A stretch of DNA of 64,000 nt from Desulfobacula sp. GTDB lineage: Bacteria > Desulfobacterota > Desulfobacteria > Desulfobacterales > Desulfobacteraceae. The stretch covers positions 1 to 64,000 of the forward strand of contig NZ_JABZFL010000068.1 in assembly GCF_014237455.1 (NCBI RefSeq), written 5' to 3'. The position numbers and the translations under genes were made by a program. The notes beneath the pieces are model-generated. The model did no database searches and was not told the DNA's origin. It was given only the letters and a program-made list of their open reading frames with translations. Each line of letters opens with the position of its first letter. Positions within the stretch are counted from its first letter, which is position 1. Positions 18,308-26,490 of this stretch are shown piece after piece.

Positions 18308-19360
18308 ATGGAAGTAATGCCTTATCGCAATAGTCCCCTGATTAAGTTTGCTGCATTTGTTATTGTCGTTGCCGGAATGAAAACTGCTGCAGTGCTTGTT
18401 GTCCCCCTTTTATTGGCTGTATTTTTATCCATTATTTGTGTGCCCCCATTGTTCTGGATGCAAAAAAAAGGTATTCCAAGCCTTGTCGGCATCCTTATCC
18501 TGATGCTGGGTGTGATAGCCATACAAATGCTTTTAGTGACACTTGTTTCTTCATCAATAGCAGATTTTTCACGCAATATTCCTTTTTATCAGGAGCGGTT
18601 AAAAATTTTGACCTTTGAAAGTTTGCAATTTTTGTCAAGGTATGGTGTTGAACTTGAAATAGAAAAACTGACCGAAATATTTAATCCAAGCCATATTCTT
18701 AAACTTGTTGCAAACACACTGAATGGGATGGGAGGTGTTCTGACCAATACATTTTTTATTTTTTTAACTTTTATTTTTATTCTTTCAGAGGCTGCCGGAT
18801 TTCCCAATAAATTGCGGGCTATTTTAAATGATAAAAATACAGATCTTAAAAAATATGCTGAAATTACAGCCGGCGTGAACAAGTATTTGGGAATAAAAAC
18901 TCTCACCAGTCTTGCTACAGGAATTGTGATTTTTATCTGGCTGGCTGTTCAGGGAGTCGATTTTCCCGTCATGTGGGGTGTGTTTGCATTTTTATTAAAT
19001 TATATTCCCAATATCGGTTCTATCATTGCTGCTGTTCCGGCTGTTCTCCTTACCCTCATCCAGTTGGGGCCATTGGCTGCCGGCATTGCTTCCTTGGGTT
19101 TTTTAATTGTAAACATACTGGTGGGAAGTGTGATTGAACCCAAGGTCATGGGGCAGGGGACCGGACTTTCCGCCCTGGTGGTATTTTTATCTCTGGCTTT
19201 TTGGGGATGGGTGCTGGGACCGGTGGGTATGCTGCTTTCCGTTCCCTTGACCATGGGCGTCAAAATTGCTCTGGGTGGGAGGGAATCCACAAAATGGCTG
19301 TCTGTCTTATTGGGGTCAAACAAGGAGGCTTCCAGACTGCTTCGGGCAAAAAATCAATAA
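18308..19360 (+). CDS. AI-2E family (PerM/YdiK-type) permease
   Basis: This 350-residue membrane protein belongs to the AI-2E transporter family, whose members export autoinducer-2 or, more often, have unknown substrates. It has paired segments at the N-terminus, a soluble middle part near residues 80-150, and a membrane-rich C-terminal half with the hallmark FLLNYIPNIGSIIAAVPAV. I use ATG 18308 (AAAGG upstream); a longer reading from GTG 18200 adds 36 residues without support. Its stop directly abuts the stop of the convergent moaA. Confidence 0.87.
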   Translation: MEVMPYRNSPLIKFAAFVIVVAGMKTAAVLVVPLLLAVFLSIICVPPLFWMQKKGIPSLVGILILMLGVIAIQMLLVTLVSSSIADFSRNIPFYQERLKILTFESLQFLSRYGVELEIEKLTEIFNPSHILKLVANTLNGMGGVLTNTFFIFLTFIFILSEAAGFPNKLRAILNDKNTDLKKYAEITAGVNKYLGIKTLTSLATGIVIFIWLAVQGVDFPVMWGVFAFLLNYIPNIGSIIAAVPAVLLTLIQLGPLAAGIASLGFLIVNILVGSVIEPKVMGQGTGLSALVVFLSLAFWGWVLGPVGMLLSVPLTMGVKIALGGRESTKWLSVLLGSNKEASRLLRAKNQ

Positions 19361-20344
19361 TTATCCGCCAATAGATGTCATATGACTGATGGGTATGTTT
19401 TCGGAGGACTGATCAGTTAACCCGTGAAAGGCTGGTTTCTTTGTCAGTGCAGAAAGGATAATTTTTTTTAACTCATCATCAGACGCACCATTCCGAAGCG
19501 GATTTAAAATATTTTTTTCATAGTTATTTAAGAGGCAGGGGCGTAGTGTCCCCCTTGATGTCAGTCTTAACCTATTGCACTCACTACAGAAATGAGAACT
19601 GATCGGAGTAATAAAACCCACAATTCCCCTGGCGCCTGAAATTTGGAATTTTTTTGCAGGGCCATCATTGAAAGTTCTTTCTACAGGCACAAGTTTTCCA
19701 AATCTGGATTCGATTTTTTCTCTAATTTCCTGGGTTAATATCTGCTGTTGTTTTTCGACTGCAGAATTGCCCATGGGCATGTATTCGATGAACCGGATAT
19801 GAAATGGATATTTTAATGTCAAGGCGGTAAGATTTTCAATTTCATCATCATTAATCCCCCTTAAAATGACAGCATTGATTTTTACAGGGGATATTCCCAG
19901 TTCATGGGAAGCAAAAATGGATTCCCAAACCTGTTTGAACCTATCCCTGCCTGTGATCTGAGAAAATTTAACAGGGTCCAGGGTATCCAGGCTGAAATTG
20001 AGCCGTTTGATACCAAAAGAGGTCAGCTGTTCTATTTTTTTCCGGGTCAACAATGCCCCATTGGTAGTAATGGAAATGTCCTTGAGGTTTTCAATGGCAC
20101 ACAACCGATTCAGGAATGAAAAGATATCCTTTCTTACAAAAGGTTCTCCTCCGGTAATTCTGACTTTTGTTATGCCAAGTTCGCAGGCAAGTTTTGTGAT
20201 TCGCAAAATTTCCTCGTACCGGGCAATTTTTTTATGTTCAATCACTGAGAACGGGGAAGAGGGTACACAATATAGACACCTGAAGTTACACCGGTCAGTA
20301 ACTGAGATGCGGAGATAATTAATGGTGCGGTTACTGGCAATCAT
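19361..20344 (-). CDS. moaA: GTP 3',8-cyclase MoaA
   Basis: MoaA is a radical-SAM enzyme that, with MoaC, converts GTP to cyclic pyranopterin monophosphate, the first step of molybdenum/tungsten cofactor synthesis. The 327-residue product carries the SAM-cluster motif C19-x3-C23-x2-C26 (CNFRCLYC), the RITGGEPFVRKD SAM-binding stretch, and a second cluster set CSECNRLRLTSRGTLRPC near the C-terminus. It ends in a double glycine, which is needed for activity in known MoaA proteins. It begins 2 bases after cobA-hemD on the minus strand, so the two are in one operon. Confidence 0.95.
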   Translation of the reverse strand: MIASNRTINYLRISVTDRCNFRCLYCVPSSPFSVIEHKKIARYEEILRITKLACELGITKVRITGGEPFVRKDIFSFLNRLCAIENLKDISITTNGALLTRKKIEQLTSFGIKRLNFSLDTLDPVKFSQITGRDRFKQVWESIFASHELGISPVKINAVILRGINDDEIENLTALTLKYPFHIRFIEYMPMGNSAVEKQQQILTQEIREKIESRFGKLVPVERTFNDGPAKKFQISGARGIVGFITPISSHFCSECNRLRLTSRGTLRPCLLNNYEKNILNPLRNGASDDELKKIILSALTKKPAFHGLTDQSSENIPISHMTSIGG

Positions 20345-20346
20345 TT

Positions 20347-21879
20347 TTATTTTCTGCTTTCATAGTAAGTCAACAAAGAATCCACAAGACCTTGAATGGT
20401 ATACTCTTTAGCTTCAATGTCAGGTTCAATATCAAAGGATCTTGCCGTGTCGGACGTGATAGGCCCGATAGAGGCCGTCACCACATTTTTTAGAAGTTTT
20501 TTGGCCTCTTTTAATTCAAGCAGTGATATAAAATTGGATACCGTGGAAGAACTTGTGAAGGTTATGGCGTCAATTTCATTGTTTTCCAAAAGTGAGATCA
20601 ACTCTTCTTTTCCATCAGCATTGAGCCGGGTTTCATAGGCGGTAACTTCATCAAGGCGCGCCCCCATTTTTGTCAATTCTTCAGGCAGGATGGTTCTGGC
20701 TAGTTTTGCCCTTGGCAGCAATACCTTTTTATCCTTTATTCCAAGGGTTGAAAAGGCATCAATCACACTTTCAGCCCTGTAGGTTTCAGGCAGGATATCA
20801 CTGATAATGCCGTAATCTTTTAACCGTTCCTTTGTCACAGGGCCGATACATGCAAATTTAAGGTGTCCCAATGCTCTCACATCTTTGCCCATATCAAATA
20901 AGGTATCAAAAAAGTATTTAACACCATTGACACTGGTAAAGATAAGCCAGTCATAATTTTTTATATTTTTAATGGATTCTTTTAAAGGGGCTGTATCTTC
21001 AGGCGGAGCAATTTGAATGGTTGGAATTTCAATGCACAGGGCTCCAAGTTTTGAAAGCGTTGACACAAGGCCGCTTGACTGGGCGCGGGCTCTGGTAATC
21101 ACAATTCGTTTCCCAAATAAGGGCCTTTTATCGAACCATGAAAGCTCATCCCTTAACGAGACCACATGACCGATAACAATAATAGCCGGTGATTTAAGAT
21201 TTGCCTGTTTAACACGCTCAGCAATATTTTCAAGGGTTCCTGTGACGGTCTGCTGCCTGGCAGTAGTGCCCCATCTGACCAGGGCAACCGGTGTGTCTGA
21301 AGGTTTGCCATGTTTAATCAGATTTTTTACAATATTTTCAAGGTTTTTAACCCCCATTAAAAACACAAGGGTGGCATTGGATTTGGCATATACGTCCCAT
21401 TGCATGGAGGTATCTTTTTTTGTGGGATCTTCATGCCCGGTAATAAAGGATACAAAAGAGGTATGATCCCTGTGGGTCACCGGAATTCCTGCATAGGCAG
21501 GGGCGGCAATAGCCGAGGTAACACCTGGGATCACTTCATAGGGCACCCCGTGGCTCAAAAGCATCTGGGCCTCTTCACCACCCCGGCCGAATACGAATGG
21601 ATCACCGCCTTTCAGCCTGGCCACATCAAACCCCTGTTTGGCCTTGTCCACCAGCAACAGGTTGATTTTATTCTGGGAAAGGGTGTGGTCCCCGCCTTTT
21701 TTACCCACATAAATAATCTGGGCATCGCTTTTGGCATAATCCAGTAAAAAAGGAGATGCAAGATAATCATAGACCACAACGTCTGCATGTTCGATACAGT
21801 CTTTTGCCTTAATGGTTAAAAGGCCCGGATCACCCGGACCGGCCCCAATCAGATATACCGTGCCCGTCTTATCCTTCAT
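20347..21879 (-). CDS. cobA-hemD: Fused uroporphyrinogen-III methyltransferase / uroporphyrinogen-III synthase
   Basis: This 510-residue protein joins two consecutive tetrapyrrole enzymes. Residues 1-245 are the SAM-dependent methyltransferase (VYLIGAGPGDPGLLTIKA, YGKKGGDH-type VGKKGGDHTL, LKGGDPFVFGRGGEE) that makes precorrin-2. Residues about 255-505 are uroporphyrinogen-III synthase (FGKRIVITRARAQSSGL, FTSVNGVKYF). Fusions like this are common in Desulfobacterota and clostridia. Its start overlaps hemC by 11 bases, so hydroxymethylbilane made by HemC passes straight to this enzyme. Precorrin-2 feeds siroheme and, in sulfate reducers, the siroheme-dependent heme route. Confidence 0.95.
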   Translation of the reverse strand: MKDKTGTVYLIGAGPGDPGLLTIKAKDCIEHADVVVYDYLASPFLLDYAKSDAQIIYVGKKGGDHTLSQNKINLLLVDKAKQGFDVARLKGGDPFVFGRGGEEAQMLLSHGVPYEVIPGVTSAIAAPAYAGIPVTHRDHTSFVSFITGHEDPTKKDTSMQWDVYAKSNATLVFLMGVKNLENIVKNLIKHGKPSDTPVALVRWGTTARQQTVTGTLENIAERVKQANLKSPAIIVIGHVVSLRDELSWFDKRPLFGKRIVITRARAQSSGLVSTLSKLGALCIEIPTIQIAPPEDTAPLKESIKNIKNYDWLIFTSVNGVKYFFDTLFDMGKDVRALGHLKFACIGPVTKERLKDYGIISDILPETYRAESVIDAFSTLGIKDKKVLLPRAKLARTILPEELTKMGARLDEVTAYETRLNADGKEELISLLENNEIDAITFTSSSTVSNFISLLELKEAKKLLKNVVTASIGPITSDTARSFDIEPDIEAKEYTIQGLVDSLLTYYESRK

Positions 21880-22801
21880 TTGAATTCAAACTCTCCAGTA
21901 TTCTTTTCCCGCCTTTTTCAAGGACCTGGTCGGCTAGCGCCTGACCATGGCTTTCCACTTTATCCATCGGGGAAACAATTTGTTCTTTAATTAACGCTTT
22001 ACCGTCGACCGAGGCGACAACCGCAGTCAGTACCACTTCATTGCCTGTAATTTTGCCGAAACAGGCCACCGGGATATGGCAGGAGCCTTCTATCTGTTTT
22101 AAAAATGCCCGTTCTCCTGTCACACAGATCCGGGTGTCAGAATGGTCGAGTTTTTTCATTATAGGGGCAATATCATCATCATTTTCTCTGGTTTCGATAC
22201 AAAGCGCTCCCTGTCCCACAGCCGGCAGCATAATCGTTTCATCCAGGTATTCGGTGATCTCGTTTTTCTGTCCCAGACGCCGAAGACCCGCTGCCGCCAG
22301 CACAATGGCATCATAGTCACCGGATTTCAGTTTTTTGATCCGGGTGTCTAAATTACCCCGGATGGATTCAATGGTGACATCCGGCCTGATATGTTTAATC
22401 TGGGAGGCACGCCTGAGACTTGAAGTGCCGATTTTAGCCCCCTTTTTATAATCAGCCAACAAATAATTGTCTTTTGAAATGAGAACATCAAACGGGTTTT
22501 CTCTTTCAGGGATAGCGCCTATCACAAGGCCTTCAGGAAGTTCACCCGGCATGTCCTTCATACTGTGAACAGCAAGATCGATATCGCTGTTTAAGAGCGC
22601 ATTCTCGATCTCCTTGACAAACAGGCCTTTCCCCCCCACCAGGGCAAGGGGTCGGTCCGTGATCCTGTCACCGGTTGTTTTAATGATATTCAATTCAACA
22701 TCAAGGACAGGGAAAAGACGTTCGATTTCTGATTTGATAAAATTGGCCTGCCACAAAGCAAGCTTACTTCCCCTGGTACCAATACGTATTTTTTTTTTCA
22801 T
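21869..22801 (-). CDS. hemC: Porphobilinogen deaminase (hydroxymethylbilane synthase)
   Basis: HemC joins four porphobilinogen units into hydroxymethylbilane. The 310-residue product begins IRIGTRGSKLALWQAN, and has LAVHSMKDMP, GTSSLRRASQI and RGNLDTRI, which bind the growing chain. The dipyrromethane cofactor cysteine is C241 in EGSCHIPVACFG. It overlaps the following cobA-hemD gene by 11 bases and starts 7 bases after the FmdB gene. Confidence 0.97.
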   Translation of the reverse strand: MKKKIRIGTRGSKLALWQANFIKSEIERLFPVLDVELNIIKTTGDRITDRPLALVGGKGLFVKEIENALLNSDIDLAVHSMKDMPGELPEGLVIGAIPERENPFDVLISKDNYLLADYKKGAKIGTSSLRRASQIKHIRPDVTIESIRGNLDTRIKKLKSGDYDAIVLAAAGLRRLGQKNEITEYLDETIMLPAVGQGALCIETRENDDDIAPIMKKLDHSDTRICVTGERAFLKQIEGSCHIPVACFGKITGNEVVLTAVVASVDGKALIKEQIVSPMDKVESHGQALADQVLEKGGKRILESLNSNEG

Positions 22802-22807
22802 GGAAGC

Positions 22808-23050
22808 TTATCCAACCCCGCAGGAAGAACAGTTGGTAGATGAGCAGCTGCCGCATGCTGAGGAACCCGCTGATGATTTGACTTGAGTTTCACCGGAAGG
22901 CCCGGATGATTTTGAAATAAATCCGCAGGCAGACATCAGCCGGGATAGGTCCTGGCTGTCACATGACGGACATTCAGGTGTTGAGCCCCCCATAACAAGG
23001 GCCTCAAAGTTTTCTCCACAATGGTTGCATTTATATTCATAGATTGGCAT
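22808..23050 (-). CDS. FmdB-family zinc ribbon protein
   Basis: This 80-residue protein starts MPIYEYKCNHCG and has a second pair CPSCDS, the four-cysteine zinc ribbon of the FmdB/regulatory-protein family. The C-terminal third is rich in serine and cysteine and ends in a cluster of further cysteines (SSACGSCSSTNCSSCGVG), which could bind another metal. The function of the family is not established. It is the first gene of the minus-strand hemC/cobA-hemD/moaA run, 6 bases ahead of hemC, with AGGG as its binding site. Confidence 0.88.
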   Translation of the reverse strand: MPIYEYKCNHCGENFEALVMGGSTPECPSCDSQDLSRLMSACGFISKSSGPSGETQVKSSAGSSACGSCSSTNCSSCGVG

Positions 23051-23218
23051 TTTTTTAACCCTATCTTTTTTCTGATTTATTTAAACAAACCAATATAAGG
23101 ATTTAATTGAGGATTTTCAAGTCAGTATTTTTATGCCTTCAGGGGGATCTCTTGTAAATTGAAAAAAGGTTTTACTATCAATTTATAACCCAGCTTATAT
23201 TGCTGGAAATTATAAAGA

Positions 23219-23587
23219 TCAATTATTCATTCCCGGCATAATAATTCTTGATTCTTTTTCCTTTTTCTGCTGTTCCTGCATCTGTCTAAAACTCTCCACT
23301 ACCTTCTGGGTTTCAGCTTCCATAGCTTTCGGGAATATGTCCATGGCCTCTTCAAGTGTTTTGGCCGCAAGTTTTGCCTGTATGGGCACAGGGCCCTGGG
23401 GAGTGCTAAGCTGGGTTCTTCCCAGAAAAATGGTTTCTCTGCTGCTGTCTTCTGATTCGTCAAGATGTACAGGTACCAGCCGCTGTATGTTGGCGATCTT
23501 GAGGTCTGTGATAGATTCTTCACGATAGAGGTTGTTTTTGTCCACGGTAAAATTCAAGCTGACAGGTTGTCCGCCGGTACTCTTCAT
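23219..23587 (-). CDS. Conserved hypothetical protein, 122 residues
   Basis: I do not recognise a characterised family. The product is hydrophilic, without signal peptide or membrane segments. It has a beta-rich N-terminal half (VSLNFTVDKNNLYREESI, IFLGRTQLSTPQG) and a long C-terminal helix rich in E, Q and K (EAMDIFPKAMEAETQKVVE) ending RIIMPGMNN. GGAG eight bases upstream supports the ATG. It stands alone between the fmdB unit and the terminator of the next operon. Codon use and position make it very probably real. Confidence 0.8.
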   Translation of the reverse strand: MKSTGGQPVSLNFTVDKNNLYREESITDLKIANIQRLVPVHLDESEDSSRETIFLGRTQLSTPQGPVPIQAKLAAKTLEEAMDIFPKAMEAETQKVVESFRQMQEQQKKEKESRIIMPGMNN

Positions 23588-23615
23588 AGTATGTCTCCAT
23601 TCTTAAATTTAAAAA

Positions 23616-23648
23616 AAAGAATCCTGACCGTTTTTATCAGGATTCTTT
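23616..23648 (-). terminator. Rho-independent terminator after the DHS-like gene
   Basis: A perfect 12-bp stem pairs 23616-23627 (AAAGAATCCTGA) with 23637-23648 around a 9-base loop. On the minus strand the hairpin is followed by a run of eight T's, so it ends the transcript that includes gmhA and the deoxyhypusine-synthase-like gene. Confidence 0.85.
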
Positions 23649-23732
23649 GGCATTCTTAACGTGTTTACAAAATGAGCGCAAGGAAAGATTCATCTTTCTA
23701 ACAGGCACGCCGAATTTTTTCACCATGTTTTT

Positions 23733-24677
23733 TTACAGGGATTCAATCACGCCGGCGGCAATCAAAGGAATCAGGATTTCATGATGCCCGACAATGCTGT
23801 AACCTTTTCCTTTTCCAAGGGTAGGGCGGTTCACCACATTGGTCATGGGCCTGTAATGGCGGATAAAATCAAGATTAACCGTTGTAAAATCATCCAGCGG
23901 ATGCCCGAGATTTCTGACCAGGGTGACAGCCTTTAAAAATATTTCCGGCAGGATGACAGCAGAGCCGGCATTGATAAACACCCCTTTTTCCAGATCAGTG
24001 ATTTTTGAGGCAAACAACTTGAAATCATAATGGGACGCTTCTCCACAGGCCCCTGCATCAAAATCAGGATGCATGTGGATGATATCCGTACCAATGGCTA
24101 CATGAACGGTGACCGGGATATCAAGGGCGCACCCTTTTGCTGTCAGGCTCAGATGTTTGTATTTGAGGTTTTCTTTGAGAATCATGTCTCCCACTGCTTT
24201 TCCCAGTCCAATGGATTGTTTTTTAGCATTTTTGATGGCCTGATTGAGAAAAGCTGATGTCTCTTTTGCCATGCCAAAGCTGCCATTGCCAAGGGATTGT
24301 GCCACATCTTCCGATGTTCTTCCCGTCATGGCAATTTCAAGGTCATGGATAATGCCGGCCCCGTTCATGGAGACCAGGGTGAAAACATTTTTTTCCATCA
24401 GATCAATTACAATGGGAGACATGCCTGTTTTTATGACATGGCCGCCCATGGCAAAACAGACCTGGTTTTTGTTTTTGGCAGCAAGGCTGATAGCCTTTAT
24501 GACACAGCGAAGATCATTGCCGGCCAGGATGGATGGCAGGGTATCAAGAAATGCTGAAAGGCAACTTCCTTTTTCCCATGGTGTTGAAAAATCCTTTATA
24601 TCAACTTTGCTGTGTCTGTCCTTGATGGAATAGGTTTTAAGCTTGCTGTAATCTAAGGGTTTAAATGGATCACTCAT
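23733..24677 (-). CDS. Deoxyhypusine synthase-like protein
   Basis: The product is 314 residues from ATG 24677, which overlaps the end of gmhA and has AAAGGA nine bases upstream; a longer reading to 24767 lacks support. The sequence resembles the deoxyhypusine synthase superfamily, NAD-binding Rossmann-like enzymes: GAGIIHDLEIAMTGRTSED, the HMHPDFDAGACGEASHYDF stretch and NAGSAVILPEIFLKA. I do not see the EAxxWGK motif that carries the catalytic lysine of true deoxyhypusine synthases, and bacteria of this group have no eIF5A substrate. Its reaction is therefore unknown. The tight link to gmhA hints at a sugar or envelope role (inference). Confidence 0.6.
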   Translation of the reverse strand: MSDPFKPLDYSKLKTYSIKDRHSKVDIKDFSTPWEKGSCLSAFLDTLPSILAGNDLRCVIKAISLAAKNKNQVCFAMGGHVIKTGMSPIVIDLMEKNVFTLVSMNGAGIIHDLEIAMTGRTSEDVAQSLGNGSFGMAKETSAFLNQAIKNAKKQSIGLGKAVGDMILKENLKYKHLSLTAKGCALDIPVTVHVAIGTDIIHMHPDFDAGACGEASHYDFKLFASKITDLEKGVFINAGSAVILPEIFLKAVTLVRNLGHPLDDFTTVNLDFIRHYRPMTNVVNRPTLGKGKGYSIVGHHEILIPLIAAGVIESL

Positions 24678-25239
24678 TGAAAAGAATCCTTTCTGTAAGG
24701 TCACACAAAATGTGAGCCAGAAGAATATGAACTTCCTGTATTCTTGCTGTGGTACTCGAATCAACACAAAAGGGGAAATCGCTCAATTCCTTTAATTTGC
24801 CCTTGTTTCCTGAGAAACCAATAATGGAAAGCCCCAGTTGTTTTGCTTCCCGAACCGCTTTTATGATATTTGGAGAATTACCTGAAGTTGAGATGCCAAG
24901 GGCAATATCTCCTTTTTTCCCGAAAGCCTGGAGTTGTTTGAAAAAGATATCATCATAGGAATAATCATTACCTATACTGGTGATAATGGATGTGTCCGTG
25001 GTAAGCGCAAGAGCCGGCAGCGGTCTTCTTTCCATCTGGAATCTGTTGACAAATTCAGCGGCAATATGCTGGCAGTCTGCTGCACTGCCGCCATTTCCGA
25101 ATAAGAGTATTTTCCTGCCTTTTTTTAGTGTGAGGGCCATCATGGATGCACAGGCTTCTATTTTTTCAATATTCCCGGCGAAAAATTCTTTTTTTGCTTT
25201 GATACTCTCTTCAACAGATTGTTGAATCAGTTTTTTCAT
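24670..25239 (-). CDS. gmhA: Phosphoheptose isomerase (SIS domain)
   Basis: GmhA turns sedoheptulose 7-phosphate into D-glycero-D-manno-heptose 7-phosphate, the first step toward the heptose of the lipopolysaccharide core. The 189-residue product has the SIS-domain sugar-phosphate site LLFGNGGSAADCQHIAAEF and ISTSGNSPNIIKA, and an ALTTDTSIITSIGNDY stretch typical of GmhA. The related DiaA replication factor is a possible alternative. Its last 8 bases overlap the DHS-like gene. No other heptose genes (hldE, gmhB) are nearby. Confidence 0.87.
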   Translation of the reverse strand: MKKLIQQSVEESIKAKKEFFAGNIEKIEACASMMALTLKKGRKILLFGNGGSAADCQHIAAEFVNRFQMERRPLPALALTTDTSIITSIGNDYSYDDIFFKQLQAFGKKGDIALGISTSGNSPNIIKAVREAKQLGLSIIGFSGNKGKLKELSDFPFCVDSSTTARIQEVHILLAHILCDLTERILFNE

Positions 25240-25266
25240 GATTATTTATTCTTTTGAATAGGTTAA

Positions 25267-26490
25267 TTATGCTATTTTATTTTTTTCTTTGTGAGAAGTT
25301 GTGCCTTCAATTTTTCCCTGGATAATTTTTAATCTTTCCTTGAACAGTTTATTGTCCGGTTCAAAGGTAATACTGTTTTTCGCAAAGGTAAGAGCGATAT
25401 TCAGATTTTTTTCCTGAAGCTCCAGAGATTTTGCATATCCTGACAAAGAAACTGCATCAGAAGGATTAAGCTTAATGGCCTTGTTAAATTCCTTCCCTGC
25501 TTTTTCAGGAAGATTTTTATCAAGATAAATTTCACCTTTCATTCTGAACGCCAGGCCTGATTTCGGATTTATCCGGCCGGCCGTTTCCAGATGCGGCATG
25601 GCCTGGTCCAGAAGTTCTTTTTTTATGAGCAAATGCCCAAGGAGAAGTTCAACTTCAAAAAGACAAGGATCAATGCCGTGGGCTTTTCGTAAATAGATGA
25701 TCGCTTTGTCAAGATCACCTTCAATTTGATAAAGAAGGCCGATATTATAAATTACCAAAAGTTCATTGGGGTTAATCGCCATGGCTTTTTTGAATTCAAG
25801 TTTTGCCTTATCAAGGTTCCCCATGACACCGAAACAGACCCCGAGGCTGTTGATCAGGTTAATATCATTGGAGTCTATTTCAAGGCCTTTTTCATATTCT
25901 ATGATTGCCATATCAGATTTATTCAGCTGATAAAGTCGATCTCCGCTGATATTTAATGATGTGGCATTAAAATGGGTCAGAGTGGCTGGTGTGAAAAAGG
26001 CAGCATGATCTATGGCTTTGAGGGCGTTGGAAAAGGTTTGAGATTTTGAAAAGTCATGACAGGGGAATTTTGCCACACCCATAAGAATATCTGCTTTAAG
26101 GGCAGTTGATATTTTATTTTTTAGTGCAACAATCAGCTGAGAGGCTTTTTTTTCACTATCATAGTCCCAGAATGCCAGGACAAAGGAAGTTTTGTCTAAG
26201 TTTTCCCAGAGTCCTCTTTTATTATTCAGAAATGAGTTAAAGGTGGCTTCAAACGTATTGGTTGCTTTTTTTTGAATGGAGTCTGATACATCCGATGAAA
26301 TCTGGATCACGGCAATAAAAAATTTTTCTCCAGGGATTTTTGTTTCTGAAAGTCTTTTCTCAAAGGCTTTAATCTGGACCGTTTTTGTCCAAAGAAGATC
26401 ACTAAAATAGGTTTCAGGCGGGTTGAAGTTGGAATCGGCAGAATCGGTTTTTAGAAAATGAATTTCTTTTGAAGAGAATTTACTTGTCAT
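25267..26490 (-). CDS. TPR protein with degenerate cyclase-like N-terminal domain
   Basis: The 407-residue product is cytoplasmic. Residues about 45-175 look like a worn nucleotide-cyclase/GGDEF fold: a strand FFIAVIQISSD, an acidic ALKADILMGVAKFP strand and a final NALKAIDHAAFF helix resemble the end of a GGDEF domain, but there is no GGDEF loop, so it should be inactive. Residues about 185-385 hold five or six tetratricopeptide repeats (A-I-YEKGLEIDSNDINLINSLG, LEFKKAMAINPNELLVIYNIG pattern), a protein-binding scaffold. Its start overlaps the selA stop by 4 bases. Partner and function are unknown. Confidence 0.75.
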   Translation of the reverse strand: MTSKFSSKEIHFLKTDSADSNFNPPETYFSDLLWTKTVQIKAFEKRLSETKIPGEKFFIAVIQISSDVSDSIQKKATNTFEATFNSFLNNKRGLWENLDKTSFVLAFWDYDSEKKASQLIVALKNKISTALKADILMGVAKFPCHDFSKSQTFSNALKAIDHAAFFTPATLTHFNATSLNISGDRLYQLNKSDMAIIEYEKGLEIDSNDINLINSLGVCFGVMGNLDKAKLEFKKAMAINPNELLVIYNIGLLYQIEGDLDKAIIYLRKAHGIDPCLFEVELLLGHLLIKKELLDQAMPHLETAGRINPKSGLAFRMKGEIYLDKNLPEKAGKEFNKAIKLNPSDAVSLSGYAKSLELQEKNLNIALTFAKNSITFEPDNKLFKERLKIIQGKIEGTTSHKEKNKIA

